Assembly: GCF_023502425.1 (NCBI RefSeq)
Contig: NZ_JAMFMA010000003.1
Span: forward strand, 310,001 to 374,000
Reading direction: 5' to 3'
Length of the DNA: 64,000 nt
Source of the DNA: Flagellimonas spongiicola
GTDB lineage: Bacteria > Bacteroidota > Bacteroidia > Flavobacteriales > Flavobacteriaceae
Below are positions 28,629-36,882 of the stretch, one piece after another. The stretch's first letter is position 1, and every line of letters begins with the position of its first letter. The notes under the pieces are model-generated. The model made no database searches, was not told the origin of the DNA, and worked only from the letters and a program-made list of their open reading frames with translations. Both the position numbers and the translations under genes were made by a program.

Positions 28629-29252
28629 TCATATCCGTTCTATCTCTTTATAGATGATTCTTTTTGAACGCTCGAATACTTCACCGCCGAATTCTTCATT
28701 GTTCAAAGAAATTGTAGAAATATCAGTTATACCCATAATACCGAAAATGAAGTTCAAGTAGGTCGTCTGGAAATTCATATGTGCGTTTTTTTCATTTTCA
28801 CCATATCCGGTATCTCCACGACTGGACAGAATAAACATTTTTTTATTCTTAAGAAGTCCAACATAATCCCCATCAGGCTTACCTGAGCGAAATTTCCAAG
28901 TTTCATTAATTCTCATAAGTTGGTCGATATAGGATTTTAAACCACTGGGAATTGACCAATTATACATAGGAGTCCCGATTACATAAATATTATGATCCTT
29001 AAATTCATTGACCAGTTGGTTGCTCAATTTAACACCTAACTGGTTTTTTTCAGTTCTGTCCGAAGGCTTGATAAAAGCGCTGGCAATCCATTTTTCATCA
29101 ACTGCTGGGATTGTTTCCAAGCCAACTTCTCGATGGGTAAAAATGTCATCAGGATTTTTCTTTTTCCAGTTTTCTACAAAAAGTTGAGTCAATTTTCTGC
29201 TATGCGATTTTTTGTTTCTCACACTCGCATTAATTATCAGTATTTTATTCAT
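28629..29252 (-). CDS. NAD(P)H-dependent flavin oxidoreductase (AzoR-like)
   Basis: Flavodoxin-like FMN enzyme of 207 residues resembling NADH:quinone oxidoreductase/azoreductase AzoR. It starts MNKILIINASVRNKKSHSRK, where the loop after the first strand binds the FMN phosphate, continues with YVIGTPMYNWSIPSGLKSYIDQ (about 95-116), the conserved PMYN...P..LK motif, and FILSSRGDTGYG in the later flavin-binding loop. I chose the second ATG (29250-29252) because it starts at the first beta strand. It follows a Crp/Fnr-type regulator gene by about 70 nt, which probably controls it. Confidence 0.82.
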   Translation of the reverse strand: MNKILIINASVRNKKSHSRKLTQLFVENWKKKNPDDIFTHREVGLETIPAVDEKWIASAFIKPSDRTEKNQLGVKLSNQLVNEFKDHNIYVIGTPMYNWSIPSGLKSYIDQLMRINETWKFRSGKPDGDYVGLLKNKKMFILSSRGDTGYGENEKNAHMNFQTTYLNFIFGIMGITDISTISLNNEEFGGEVFERSKRIIYKEIERI

Positions 29253-29322
29253 TTTACTCGATTTTGATTTACACAACAAAGTTCCAAATCGAAAAAGTGA
29301 AAAAAATTGATATAGTTTAAGA

Positions 29323-29898
29323 TTACTGCTTTTTTGTTCGGATACGACTCAAAAACTCGGCAGTAATGCCCAAATACGAGGCAATTAAATAGTTGGGTAC
29401 CCGTTCTGCTATTTTGGGATAGGTTGCTATAAAATCGAAGTACCTTTTTTCTGCATCCATGACATTGTTGATGATTAATCTTCGCTGTAGACTTCCAACA
29501 TAGCCTTCAAGAATAATTCTAAAAAAGCGTTCAAGTTTGGGAATTTGGTGAAGCATATCCTGAAATGCATCATATCGGATTTGAAGAATTTCCGTACTCT
29601 CGATTGCTTGTATGTTGTAGGCAGAAGGTTTTTGTGTTCGAAAGCTCTCGATATCAGTTGCCCACCAATTCTCTATCGCAAAGTACAGTACTTCTTCTTT
29701 CCCACTTTCGGTATTTATAATATAGGCCTTTAGCGCTCCTTTTACCACAAAGTTGTCGGTCCGACAAGTTTCACCATTCCTGAGAATATAGTCGCCTTTG
29801 TCAAGTGATTTATTGCTCCAAAACGTCTTTATCAAATTTTCCTCATCAGAATTTAATTCAACGTGTTTGGAAATTGAATTAATAAGACTTTCAGTCAT
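29323..29898 (-). CDS. Crp/Fnr-family transcriptional regulator
   Basis: Regulator of 191 residues with an N-terminal cyclic-nucleotide-binding-like domain (about 20-115: LDKGDYILRNGETC, VLYFAIENWWATDIES, AYNIQAIESTEILQI) and a C-terminal HTH that is short and ends NYLIASYLGITAEFLSRIRTKK. This compact form is common in Bacteroidota and usually does not bind cAMP through the classical arginine. No Fe-S cysteine cluster is present. Its position directly upstream of the flavin oxidoreductase gene suggests local control of that gene, perhaps in response to redox stress. Confidence 0.85.
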   Translation of the reverse strand: MTESLINSISKHVELNSDEENLIKTFWSNKSLDKGDYILRNGETCRTDNFVVKGALKAYIINTESGKEEVLYFAIENWWATDIESFRTQKPSAYNIQAIESTEILQIRYDAFQDMLHQIPKLERFFRIILEGYVGSLQRRLIINNVMDAEKRYFDFIATYPKIAERVPNYLIASYLGITAEFLSRIRTKKQ

Positions 29899-29968
29899 TT
29901 TAATAGTGAATAATGGTGCGCATCTAAATTAATTCCCACGTGGCCTAAAATGATTGAAATGAGAACAC

Positions 29969-31714
29969 TCAATACCTCCAACTGGTCAAATCAGCCCCAC
30001 TTGGTGCAACGTTTTGTACTCTATCTACATATTTTTTGATGAACATTTGATGGTATCGCAGTCTGCTGATATGATTTACATTGTCATGATCTCCATTCCA
30101 GCAATGCTCCGCTCTATCCCCATAGTCCACTTCTCCGTTATAATAGGGTGCCGTGGTTTCAGAGAGGATTTCTTCGGCCAAATAAACGGCATTGTTCAAG
30201 TAGTAATTATCCATATCCCCGCAGTACAAGTGGATTTTGTTTTTCCAATCCTCTCCGTGTTTTGCCCAATCTCTTTTGAGGATATAGGCAAGGTCATAAT
30301 TTTCTTTCCAATAGGCTGCCACTTCCTTATCAATTTCTCCGGTTAAGCGGTCCCAGATTCTTTTGGGATAACCCTCATCATCTACAGGGGAATATGTTGC
30401 TTCCCAAATATCCCACTGCTGACCAGAACGTCCTTTTGATCCCAACACCAATTCTCGATAGTTCATATCCTTCAGCGTGGCATCTACATTCCCTAAATAA
30501 TCGCGATGCCCTGCTACCAGTGTTTTTCGGAATGTTCCTTCTTGGTAGTAGGCATTGTCATCATCATAGATGTTTACCAAACAGTAAGCCCTAAAATCTA
30601 TTGGGTCAGGGCAGGCCGCAAAGCACATACCGTATTCCGTAGGATACTTAACTTGAACGGCAAGTGCTTCCCATCCTCCGGTACTTCCGCCATAGACAAA
30701 TCGTGACCATCCTTCTCCAATTCCCCTAAACTCTGCTTCGATATGGGGAATAAGTTCGTAGGTGATCGCATCGCCATAAGGACCCTGAGCGGCACTGTTT
30801 ACTGCATAGGAATCATCATAGTAGGGGGTTGGGTGTTGTATTTTGATGGCGAGAACCCTCGGAAAATCTGGACCGGTCCATGTTTTATAAAAATCATAGG
30901 CTTCTTGCTGAACAATACGATTATACCCGTCCACATTGAAACGCTCACTATATTCTGACTTAAGGTCAGGGTCTGGTGGCGTAGTTCGGAATCCTCCAAA
31001 ATCACTTGGAAAATGTCCGTGCATTATAGCGAGCGGATATTTTACATCGGGATGTGACTCCCATCCTTCAGGTAATAATACATGCGCGCCCAAATACATA
31101 TCTCTGCCCCAAAACTCACTCAGTAATTTACTATTGATTTTTATATGTTTGATGTATTTAGTGTCTTCGGGCTCCGCGATAGGGGGAATTTTTTGGTCTA
31201 AGTTTAGCGTAAGATTTGGCAGCTCTCCATTATTGATGGTAATTTTCTGTGGAGTGGAGTAAAGATTCCCAGGAGCACGGTTCCATTGCTGACCTTCACC
31301 TCTGTCCATTGGCAATTTTACTATATGTCCATCGGCGCGTTCAAAGGTTTCATATTTATGGAAAAGTGCCTGCACATAATAATCTCCAGAGGGTAAATCT
31401 TGAAAATTATCAATCGGGTAACCAAATGCATCACAGTTAAATTGTTGTGTCTCGTTTGGCTTCCAATTCAATACATCCATACCAAAGCCTTGACAGGTTT
31501 TGGCATCATCCCTAAGCTGAAATCGAGGTTCGGTTTCTATCCCTTCAGAAATCAAGAGAATCAAACGTCCGTCCAACGCTTCTTCGTAATGCTCTGAAGG
31601 ATAGGCAAGTTGAATGTTAACTGTTGCTTTGTCGTTGGTTACAACAATACATGAGGTAGTAAATAATGCAAAAAAGACAGTAAGCAGTGCAGCTACAGAA
31701 GATGGTTTTTTCAT
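29969..31714 (-). CDS. Exported alpha/beta-hydrolase (esterase D-like), lipoprotein
   Basis: Lipoprotein of 581 residues (signal ends TTSC, Cys22) with an N-terminal beta domain of about 150 residues and a C-terminal alpha/beta-hydrolase of the enterochelin-esterase type. The nucleophile elbow is YGGSTGGWEAL (Ser344), with LAIMHGHFP upstream as oxyanion strand and candidate acid/base residues in GDMDNYYLN and RAEHCWNGDHD near the end. It probably cleaves esters at the cell surface, for example acyl groups on polysaccharides or siderophores; the substrate is not evident. It is followed upstream by a HELGH lipoprotein gene, 30 nt away. Confidence 0.78.
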   Translation of the reverse strand: MKKPSSVAALLTVFFALFTTSCIVVTNDKATVNIQLAYPSEHYEEALDGRLILLISEGIETEPRFQLRDDAKTCQGFGMDVLNWKPNETQQFNCDAFGYPIDNFQDLPSGDYYVQALFHKYETFERADGHIVKLPMDRGEGQQWNRAPGNLYSTPQKITINNGELPNLTLNLDQKIPPIAEPEDTKYIKHIKINSKLLSEFWGRDMYLGAHVLLPEGWESHPDVKYPLAIMHGHFPSDFGGFRTTPPDPDLKSEYSERFNVDGYNRIVQQEAYDFYKTWTGPDFPRVLAIKIQHPTPYYDDSYAVNSAAQGPYGDAITYELIPHIEAEFRGIGEGWSRFVYGGSTGGWEALAVQVKYPTEYGMCFAACPDPIDFRAYCLVNIYDDDNAYYQEGTFRKTLVAGHRDYLGNVDATLKDMNYRELVLGSKGRSGQQWDIWEATYSPVDDEGYPKRIWDRLTGEIDKEVAAYWKENYDLAYILKRDWAKHGEDWKNKIHLYCGDMDNYYLNNAVYLAEEILSETTAPYYNGEVDYGDRAEHCWNGDHDNVNHISRLRYHQMFIKKYVDRVQNVAPSGADLTSWRY

Positions 31715-31744
31715 TTTTTGATGGTTTTCATGTTTGTTTTGTTA

Positions 31745-32665
31745 TCAATGGTAATCCCACTGTACTATTTCGAAAAAATCATTTCCAAACCTTTCGCGTA
31801 TGAGTTTCTGTAAGGTCTCGTCATCCAATTCACCAGCAACCTCAGGACTGGTTTCCATTAAAAAATTCCTGAACTGGTTTAGAATAGTATCTCCAAATAA
31901 TTCATGAAGTTTTTTTGCTCTAAAAAAAAACTGGGTTTGATACCAACCGTAGTTTTGTCCTGCTTGCATAATCGTGAAATAATCATTCTCAAATTGACTT
32001 AAAGTCTTGAATTTTAGATTATCCCATTGTTTTCCTTTTGACATTACAGATTGCAGTACATCCATACGGTTGAACACCATTTCCGAATCGAGACTCCTTG
32101 CTGCCCCAACTTGACATAAATTGCCGAACAATTCATTTAACCACTTGCGTTGGGAGTATTTGCCAGTTCTGTAGAACTGATACAAATGCCCCAATTCATG
32201 CAAGGAAAGTGCATCTCGGTAAAAAAGGTCAAGATCTATGTCTTCCCCAAAGTGTTTTTTAAGGAGTTTATGGACTGGTTCAGGTGCATTTTTAATTCCA
32301 TTTTCCGCATTAAGTGCAATCACGGATTTACCAAGACCTAAAACCATGTTACCTTGGTAGTATGCTTGAGGCATTCCAGGTGGAGGTGAAAATGCATACT
32401 TGTCCCAATTTTCACTATCAATAAAAAGTACTGCAAACTTGAGATTCTCGCTAAAAACGTTATCAAAATATTTTTTTGACGTGTCAAGTAATAAAATACT
32501 ATTATTTATGTTTTTCGGTTCTTCTAAGGAAGCATATACTTCAAATTCATCAGTTAGTTCTTGTTTAAAGAGTCCTTCATGCTTAGATCTATCAATCCAA
32601 TTTGACTCTCTTTTCTCACAGGAAATAAGCGCAGTGAATAGCAAGAAGATAAATCTAAGCTTCAT
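31745..32665 (-). CDS. Putative zinc metallopeptidase lipoprotein (HELGH)
   Basis: Lipoprotein of 306 residues (signal ends ALISC, Cys16). The middle has LSLHELGHLYQFY, a HExxH zinc motif (His156, Glu157, His160), and NELFGN 18 residues later offers Glu178 as a possible third ligand, the spacing of gluzincins. I do not recognise the family further. The tail contains TSPEVAGELDDETLQKLIRERFG. It may be a peptidase of the periplasm or outer membrane. It shares strand with the esterase gene (29969-31714) 30 nt downstream and could be co-transcribed with it. Confidence 0.6.
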   Translation of the reverse strand: MKLRFIFLLFTALISCEKRESNWIDRSKHEGLFKQELTDEFEVYASLEEPKNINNSILLLDTSKKYFDNVFSENLKFAVLFIDSENWDKYAFSPPPGMPQAYYQGNMVLGLGKSVIALNAENGIKNAPEPVHKLLKKHFGEDIDLDLFYRDALSLHELGHLYQFYRTGKYSQRKWLNELFGNLCQVGAARSLDSEMVFNRMDVLQSVMSKGKQWDNLKFKTLSQFENDYFTIMQAGQNYGWYQTQFFFRAKKLHELFGDTILNQFRNFLMETSPEVAGELDDETLQKLIRERFGNDFFEIVQWDYH

Positions 32666-32812
32666 ATTTGTTTTTAACTGTAGGTTGGTAATTCAGTTTA
32701 AATACTGAAAACGAACTGGTTGATTCAACGCAATTAGTAGCTCCATTTAAAAGTAGTTATTTTTAAATTGGATATGCATTGCTCGGAAATTCGTACAATA
32801 TCAGAATGTTGG

Positions 32813-33100
32813 TTAGTCCCGTAATTGAAACAAGATGTCCATTATTTCAATTTTTGGTGCTTCGGTTACTTCATAGGCTTCAGGAATGCTTTTAGCCAAA
32901 TCCGATTCGCGGAATAGTCGAAGTGATTCTGCAGAATCCCAAACGTAAATACCACCATAGTGGCCTGGCTGATCCTTTTTTACATAATATTTTTGAATGA
33001 GCCCTGGAATGGCTTTGAATTTGGACTCTCTTTCCTTGGCCTTATAAAAAAGGACATCCTCTTGTAGATTGGATTTTAAACTAACAAACTGTAAAATCAT
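32813..33100 (-). CDS. YdhR-like monooxygenase-fold protein
   Basis: Small cytoplasmic protein of 95 residues with the dimeric alpha+beta barrel of the YdhR/antibiotic biosynthesis monooxygenase group. The pattern FKAIPGLIQKYYVKKDQPGHYGGIYVWDSAESLRLF (in part: residues 28-63) is typical: a helix, a strand with the tyrosines and a GGIYxWxS strand. Members often act as heme- or aromatic-compound-handling enzymes, but many have no known reaction. It stands alone between the HELGH lipoprotein and the P1 peptidase genes. Confidence 0.75.
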   Translation of the reverse strand: MILQFVSLKSNLQEDVLFYKAKERESKFKAIPGLIQKYYVKKDQPGHYGGIYVWDSAESLRLFRESDLAKSIPEAYEVTEAPKIEIMDILFQLRD

Positions 33101-33156
33101 GATTATCGATGGTTTTTATAGTAGTCATATATGTGCACCATTTTAATCAGGAGCCA

Positions 33157-34284
33157 TCAGTTTCCTTTAATTTTATGGTGTTTCTCAAGAATTTCAAGGA
33201 TTTTGTTTTTGGGGATTGACTTCACTTCATGACCATCCCTACCGGTCATTGTCTCAGCCGCAAACAAGGAGTTTAAGATTGCTTCTTCCGTGGCTTCAAT
33301 AGTGGCAAGAAAGAGAGGTGACATGGCCTCGTTTCGCATTACCTTGGATTCCCTGTGTATTTCTTCACTTGAATATGGAATTAAATTTTTCTTTGCTGTG
33401 GAAAGGGCAATAACGTAATCTCCGCTACCATTGGATGCTATCCCTCCAGTTTTTGCCAAGCCCATAATGGCTCGTTTAGCCAGTCGCTCCAAATTTCTTG
33501 AATCCAGAGGGGCATCTGTAATGACCACTATCATACAGGACCCATCTACGTCATATTTGAATTGGGAAGGATAATTGTTCAACTCCTTTGCAACTGGTGC
33601 ACCGTTGATTTCCAAAACGCCTCCAAAGTTGGACTGTACCAATACACCTACGGTGTAACCTCCAAATTTATCGGTTACTACACGTGACGCTGTTCCTATT
33701 CCACCTTTATATTGAAAACACACAGTACCTGTTCCCGCCCCAACATTTCCTTCATCCACGGGACCACTGCTAGCCTTATCTATCGCATCAAGCACATGGT
33801 CTTGCGTGATGTGTCTTCCCCGGATATCATTTAACCAACCATCATTGGTTTCGCCAACAATGGAATTAACAGAGCGTACATTTGGATTGGCATTTAGGGT
33901 ATAGCTTATAAGGGCATCGCTGGCAACAGGAACACTAAGTGTATTGGTCAAGACAATAGGCGTTTCTATATTCCCTAATTCCTTAACCTGACTGTATCCT
34001 GCCAACTTTCCAAATCCATTTCCGATATAGATGGCCGCGGGAACCTTTAATTGAAATAAATTTCCAGAATGTGGTAAAATTGCCGTTACGCCTGTTCGTA
34101 TATGTTCCCCTTTATATCGGGTAGTGTGTCCCACTTTGACACCTTCAACATCGGTAATTGCATTGTTTTTTCCAGTTTTTAAAACACCAATCTCAATTCC
34201 ATAGTCACGTAACCTTTTGTTTTGCGAATAAACATTGTGGGAAATCAAAATTGCGATTACCCACGCCATGGTAGCTGTTCTCAT
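33157..34284 (-). CDS. P1-family (DmpA-type) aminopeptidase, exported
   Basis: N-terminal nucleophile peptidase of 375 residues with a signal peptide ending near NVYSQ (about 21). The family is L-aminopeptidase/D-amidase/D-esterase DmpA. The landmarks are ITDVEGVKVGHTT (43-55), GNVGAGTGTVCFQYKGGIGTASR (in part 180-200), SNFGG and the self-cleavage/nucleophile site DGSCMIVV, where Gly248-Ser249 is the expected processing bond and Ser249 becomes the N-terminal nucleophile. It should release N-terminal residues from peptides in the periplasm. It is a single gene with its own flanking gaps of over 50 bp. Confidence 0.9.
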   Translation of the reverse strand: MRTATMAWVIAILISHNVYSQNKRLRDYGIEIGVLKTGKNNAITDVEGVKVGHTTRYKGEHIRTGVTAILPHSGNLFQLKVPAAIYIGNGFGKLAGYSQVKELGNIETPIVLTNTLSVPVASDALISYTLNANPNVRSVNSIVGETNDGWLNDIRGRHITQDHVLDAIDKASSGPVDEGNVGAGTGTVCFQYKGGIGTASRVVTDKFGGYTVGVLVQSNFGGVLEINGAPVAKELNNYPSQFKYDVDGSCMIVVITDAPLDSRNLERLAKRAIMGLAKTGGIASNGSGDYVIALSTAKKNLIPYSSEEIHRESKVMRNEAMSPLFLATIEATEEAILNSLFAAETMTGRDGHEVKSIPKNKILEILEKHHKIKGN

Positions 34285-34500
34285 TTCAAACTTTTCACTG
34301 TTGGTGTCAAAAGGATTCCGCTTAAATGCTGGATAGAATCCATTCTCCTAAAAATAGTGAAATAATACCTTGAAAACTGATTAGCAGCTTGATATTATGA
34401 CTGGTAGTGGCTTTGAATTTTCAATTAACGCCTGCAGTGGATTATTATTTAGAGTTTCCTTGGCAACAATACCAACAAAGAAGAGAAGCTTTACTTATGC

Positions 34501-35331
34501 TTAAAATTTTATTAGGACAGGAAGATGGTCTGAGGGGTATAGATTAATCTTTCTTTTATCGTCTATAGCCCTATAGCTGCTTACCATTATGTTGCGTACA
34601 AAGATATAATCAATTCTTTTTGTGAGCACTTTTTGAGTGTCAAACGCATTGAATGTACCGATAGGACCATAACTGCCATCAATGTTCTCGGAAAAACAGT
34701 CTTTTAGATGTTGGGACAATATCTTTATGGGCTTATCCATGGGCAAGCAATTTAAATCCCCCATTACGATAATCTGTTCATCTAGCAATTGATGTTGGTT
34801 CAGGTACTTCATAAGTAGTTCTGCGGATTTTTCCCTGGCTTTTGCTCCAAGATGGTCAAAATGACAATTGAAAACATGAATGGTCTCCCCACTTTCCTTG
34901 TTCTTGAAGCCACCATATACAACGATCCGATTTAAACTTGCATCCCAGCCTATGGATGGTTTATCTGGAGTTTCGGACAACCAGAACAATTCACTTTTCA
35001 ATAGCTGGTATTTATCCTTATTGAAAAATAACGGGACGCCTTCACTATTCGTGCCAATGCCGTCCCTGCCATGTCCAATATGATCATAATCTTGAAGTTT
35101 GCTGGCAATAAAATCACTTTGATGTGGTAATGCTTCTTGCAATCCGAAAAAATCAGGGTGGTAATGGTTTAATAGAGTCACAACCTCACTTTTTCTAAAT
35201 TCCCACCAATTTTCCCCATCGTCTGGATTGTCGTATCGAATATTGAATGACATCACCTGGGTTTGTCCAATTAAGGAAAAATGGATCATCATTAAAAAAC
35301 AAAAAAGGCTAAGTGATTTTGAAAATTTCAT
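34501..35331 (-). CDS. Endonuclease/exonuclease/phosphatase family protein, exported
   Basis: EEP-superfamily hydrolase of 276 residues with a signal peptide ending near SLIGQ (about 22). Motifs in order: VMSFNIRYD (Asn, metal), PDFFGLQEAL (Glu, metal ligand), HVFNCHFDHLG, IVMGDLNCLP (Asp-Asn), RIDYIFV and YPSDHLPVLIKF (Asp-His catalytic pair). All catalytic residues of the family are present. Exported members are often phosphodiesterases acting on extracellular nucleic acids or phospholipid head groups; the substrate is not evident. A TACCTTTG promoter box lies 35 nt upstream. Confidence 0.88.
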   Translation of the reverse strand: MKFSKSLSLFCFLMMIHFSLIGQTQVMSFNIRYDNPDDGENWWEFRKSEVVTLLNHYHPDFFGLQEALPHQSDFIASKLQDYDHIGHGRDGIGTNSEGVPLFFNKDKYQLLKSELFWLSETPDKPSIGWDASLNRIVVYGGFKNKESGETIHVFNCHFDHLGAKAREKSAELLMKYLNQHQLLDEQIIVMGDLNCLPMDKPIKILSQHLKDCFSENIDGSYGPIGTFNAFDTQKVLTKRIDYIFVRNIMVSSYRAIDDKRKINLYPSDHLPVLIKF

Positions 35332-35365
35332 CGTGTTGGTATTGTGAATGGATTGCTTTAGACCG

Positions 35366-35373
35366 CAAAGGTA
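35366..35373 (-). promoter_or_regulatory. -7 box of the EEP gene
   Basis: On the minus strand TACCTTTG matches TAnnTTTG exactly and ends 35 nt before the ATG at 35331. A TTTTC stretch about 20 nt further upstream could be a weak -33 element. Confidence 0.45.
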
Positions 35374-35403
35374 TGGTAAAGCACTTTTTGAAAATAGATG
35401 TGG

Positions 35404-36276
35404 CTAATCGCCTAGTTCCAAAATCAGTTCAGATATGAAAAATTCGGCAGCATTTTTTTCACCTCTTGGGGCATAAAGAACATTGTTTTTTGGATTGAAT
35501 TCAATATCCCCAAAGTAGGCATCGGTTTGCAGCAACTTAATAATGTTTTCTTTTCCGTTAAAATAATAAAGGCCGCTGTTTTCTACCGTTGTTAAAAAAT
35601 AGCCACCCTGACCATCCGGGCTAATGCCATCAAAGTCCTTTATCATCGGGTTCAATGGCAATAAGGCGATTTCTTTGGAACCCAAATCAATGCTACTGAT
35701 ATCCAATCCAGCTACAACTAGCTTATCATTTTGAAAACATATCCCATTTGCCAATTTAAGCTTTTCTGGTTCTTTAAGCCATTGCTCCAAAACGCCATTG
35801 TTTAGTTTGAAGATGGAATGTACGAATGAAGCGGAAACGAAGACTTCCCCCTTTTTAGTAATAGCAACATCGTTTAAACCTGAATTGGAAATTGGTTCAG
35901 CAAAACGATTAATAATCTTCCCATTCTTGGTATTTATTTGCACAAGAGAATTGACATCGGCGACATACAAAATGGAATCATAAATGGCCATTCCAGTTGG
36001 TCTATTGAGGCCAGTTACCCATTTCAGGTCCATTAGCTGACCTTCTTTGGAAATTTTGGAGATAAAGCCGTTGCTACCTGGTTTATAATCCAAACCATTG
36101 GAAACATAAAAAACCTGATTCAGGTTATCATAGGTGATACTTTCTACGTTCAGAAAACCATGATGATTCCAGTTTTTTGAGGAAGGAATATCCCAACTTC
36201 GAGCTGTCTGATCCGATTGGTTTTTACAGCCAATCAGTATAAGAACTAAAGATAATATTATCAATCTTTTATTCAT
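35404..36276 (-). CDS. SMP-30/gluconolactonase-like propeller lipoprotein
   Basis: Lipoprotein of 290 residues (signal ends LILIGC) folding as a beta-propeller of the SMP-30/NHL kind: repeated VESITYDNLNQVFYVSN, GMAIYDSILYVADVNS, DVAITKKGEVFVSAS and DFDGISPDGQGGYFLTT strands. Metal-binding Glu, Asn and Asp positions expected for SMP-30 lactonases seem present in part (VESITYD, GLNDVA, DFDGI), so a lactonase or a binding role is possible. I chose the ATG at 36274-36276; the preceding in-frame codon two positions earlier is TTG. It lies between the EEP and GNAT genes on the same strand. Confidence 0.72.
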   Translation of the reverse strand: MNKRLIILSLVLILIGCKNQSDQTARSWDIPSSKNWNHHGFLNVESITYDNLNQVFYVSNGLDYKPGSNGFISKISKEGQLMDLKWVTGLNRPTGMAIYDSILYVADVNSLVQINTKNGKIINRFAEPISNSGLNDVAITKKGEVFVSASFVHSIFKLNNGVLEQWLKEPEKLKLANGICFQNDKLVVAGLDISSIDLGSKEIALLPLNPMIKDFDGISPDGQGGYFLTTVENSGLYYFNGKENIIKLLQTDAYFGDIEFNPKNNVLYAPRGEKNAAEFFISELILELGD

Positions 36277-36311
36277 ATCCAAGGCAATAGGTTTTCATTT
36301 CAACTATTTTT

Positions 36312-36767
36312 TCATTGCAGATGCATTTTCATTCCTTCGTGGGTTGCTTTAAACCCAAGGTCTTCATAAAATTTAATGGCTTTCGGACGTTTTTTGTCTG
36401 TTGTGAGCTGAATTAAATGTGCGTTTCGCTTTCGGGATTGGTCAATGGCCCATTCGAACATTGTTTTCCCAATTCCCAGGCCCATGTGGTCTTTTCGTAT
36501 TCGAACTGCTTCAATTTGAGCTCGTATGCCGCCCCGGTAGGTAAGATATTGTATAAATGACAATTGCAAGGTTCCAATGATTTCAGATTTCTCGTTTTCA
36601 ACAACGATCAATTCCTGATTTGGGTCCTTGTCAATATTTTCATAGGCTTGAAGATATGCTGTGGGCAATGGGATTTGAAAGTTTTCACGTGTTTTCCCCA
36701 GTTCATCATCCGCAATCATTTGGACTATTTCGTTTACATCATTTCTGGTAGCTTTTCTGAAATTCAT
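36312..36767 (-). CDS. GNAT-family N-acetyltransferase
   Basis: Acetyl-CoA-dependent N-acetyltransferase of 151 residues. The acetyl-CoA loop is in VRIRKDHMGLGIGKTMFEWA (about 90-109), a Q/RxxGxG/A motif in the form HMGLGIG. It is preceded by the strand ELIVVENEKSEIIGTLQLSFI and followed by HLIQLTTDKKRPKAIKFYEDLGF, the usual motif B. The acceptor amine is unknown. The start is 36 nt upstream of the SMP-30 gene's ATG, so it may be co-transcribed with it; a strong terminator upstream (36797-36836) isolates it from the BNR gene. Confidence 0.85.
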   Translation of the reverse strand: MNFRKATRNDVNEIVQMIADDELGKTRENFQIPLPTAYLQAYENIDKDPNQELIVVENEKSEIIGTLQLSFIQYLTYRGGIRAQIEAVRIRKDHMGLGIGKTMFEWAIDQSRKRNAHLIQLTTDKKRPKAIKFYEDLGFKATHEGMKMHLQ

Positions 36768-36796
36768 TTTAAGATTTTCTAATGGTCACTAAAAAC

Positions 36797-36836
36797 AAAA
36801 GGTCTCGGTTATACTTTAATTTAACCGAGACCTTTT
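36797..36836 (-). terminator. Strong intrinsic terminator of the second BNR gene
   Basis: A perfect 15-bp inverted repeat (AAAAGGTCTCGGTTA at 36797-36811 and its inverse at 36822-36836) with a 10-nt loop lies 47 nt past the stop of the BNR gene at 36883. The A-tails give a short U-run in either direction, so it can act on both strands; it separates the BNR gene from the GNAT gene. Confidence 0.85.
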
Positions 36837-36882
36837 GACTATAATAATTCTGTTTTCATGTTCACATCGAAAACAAAAAACC

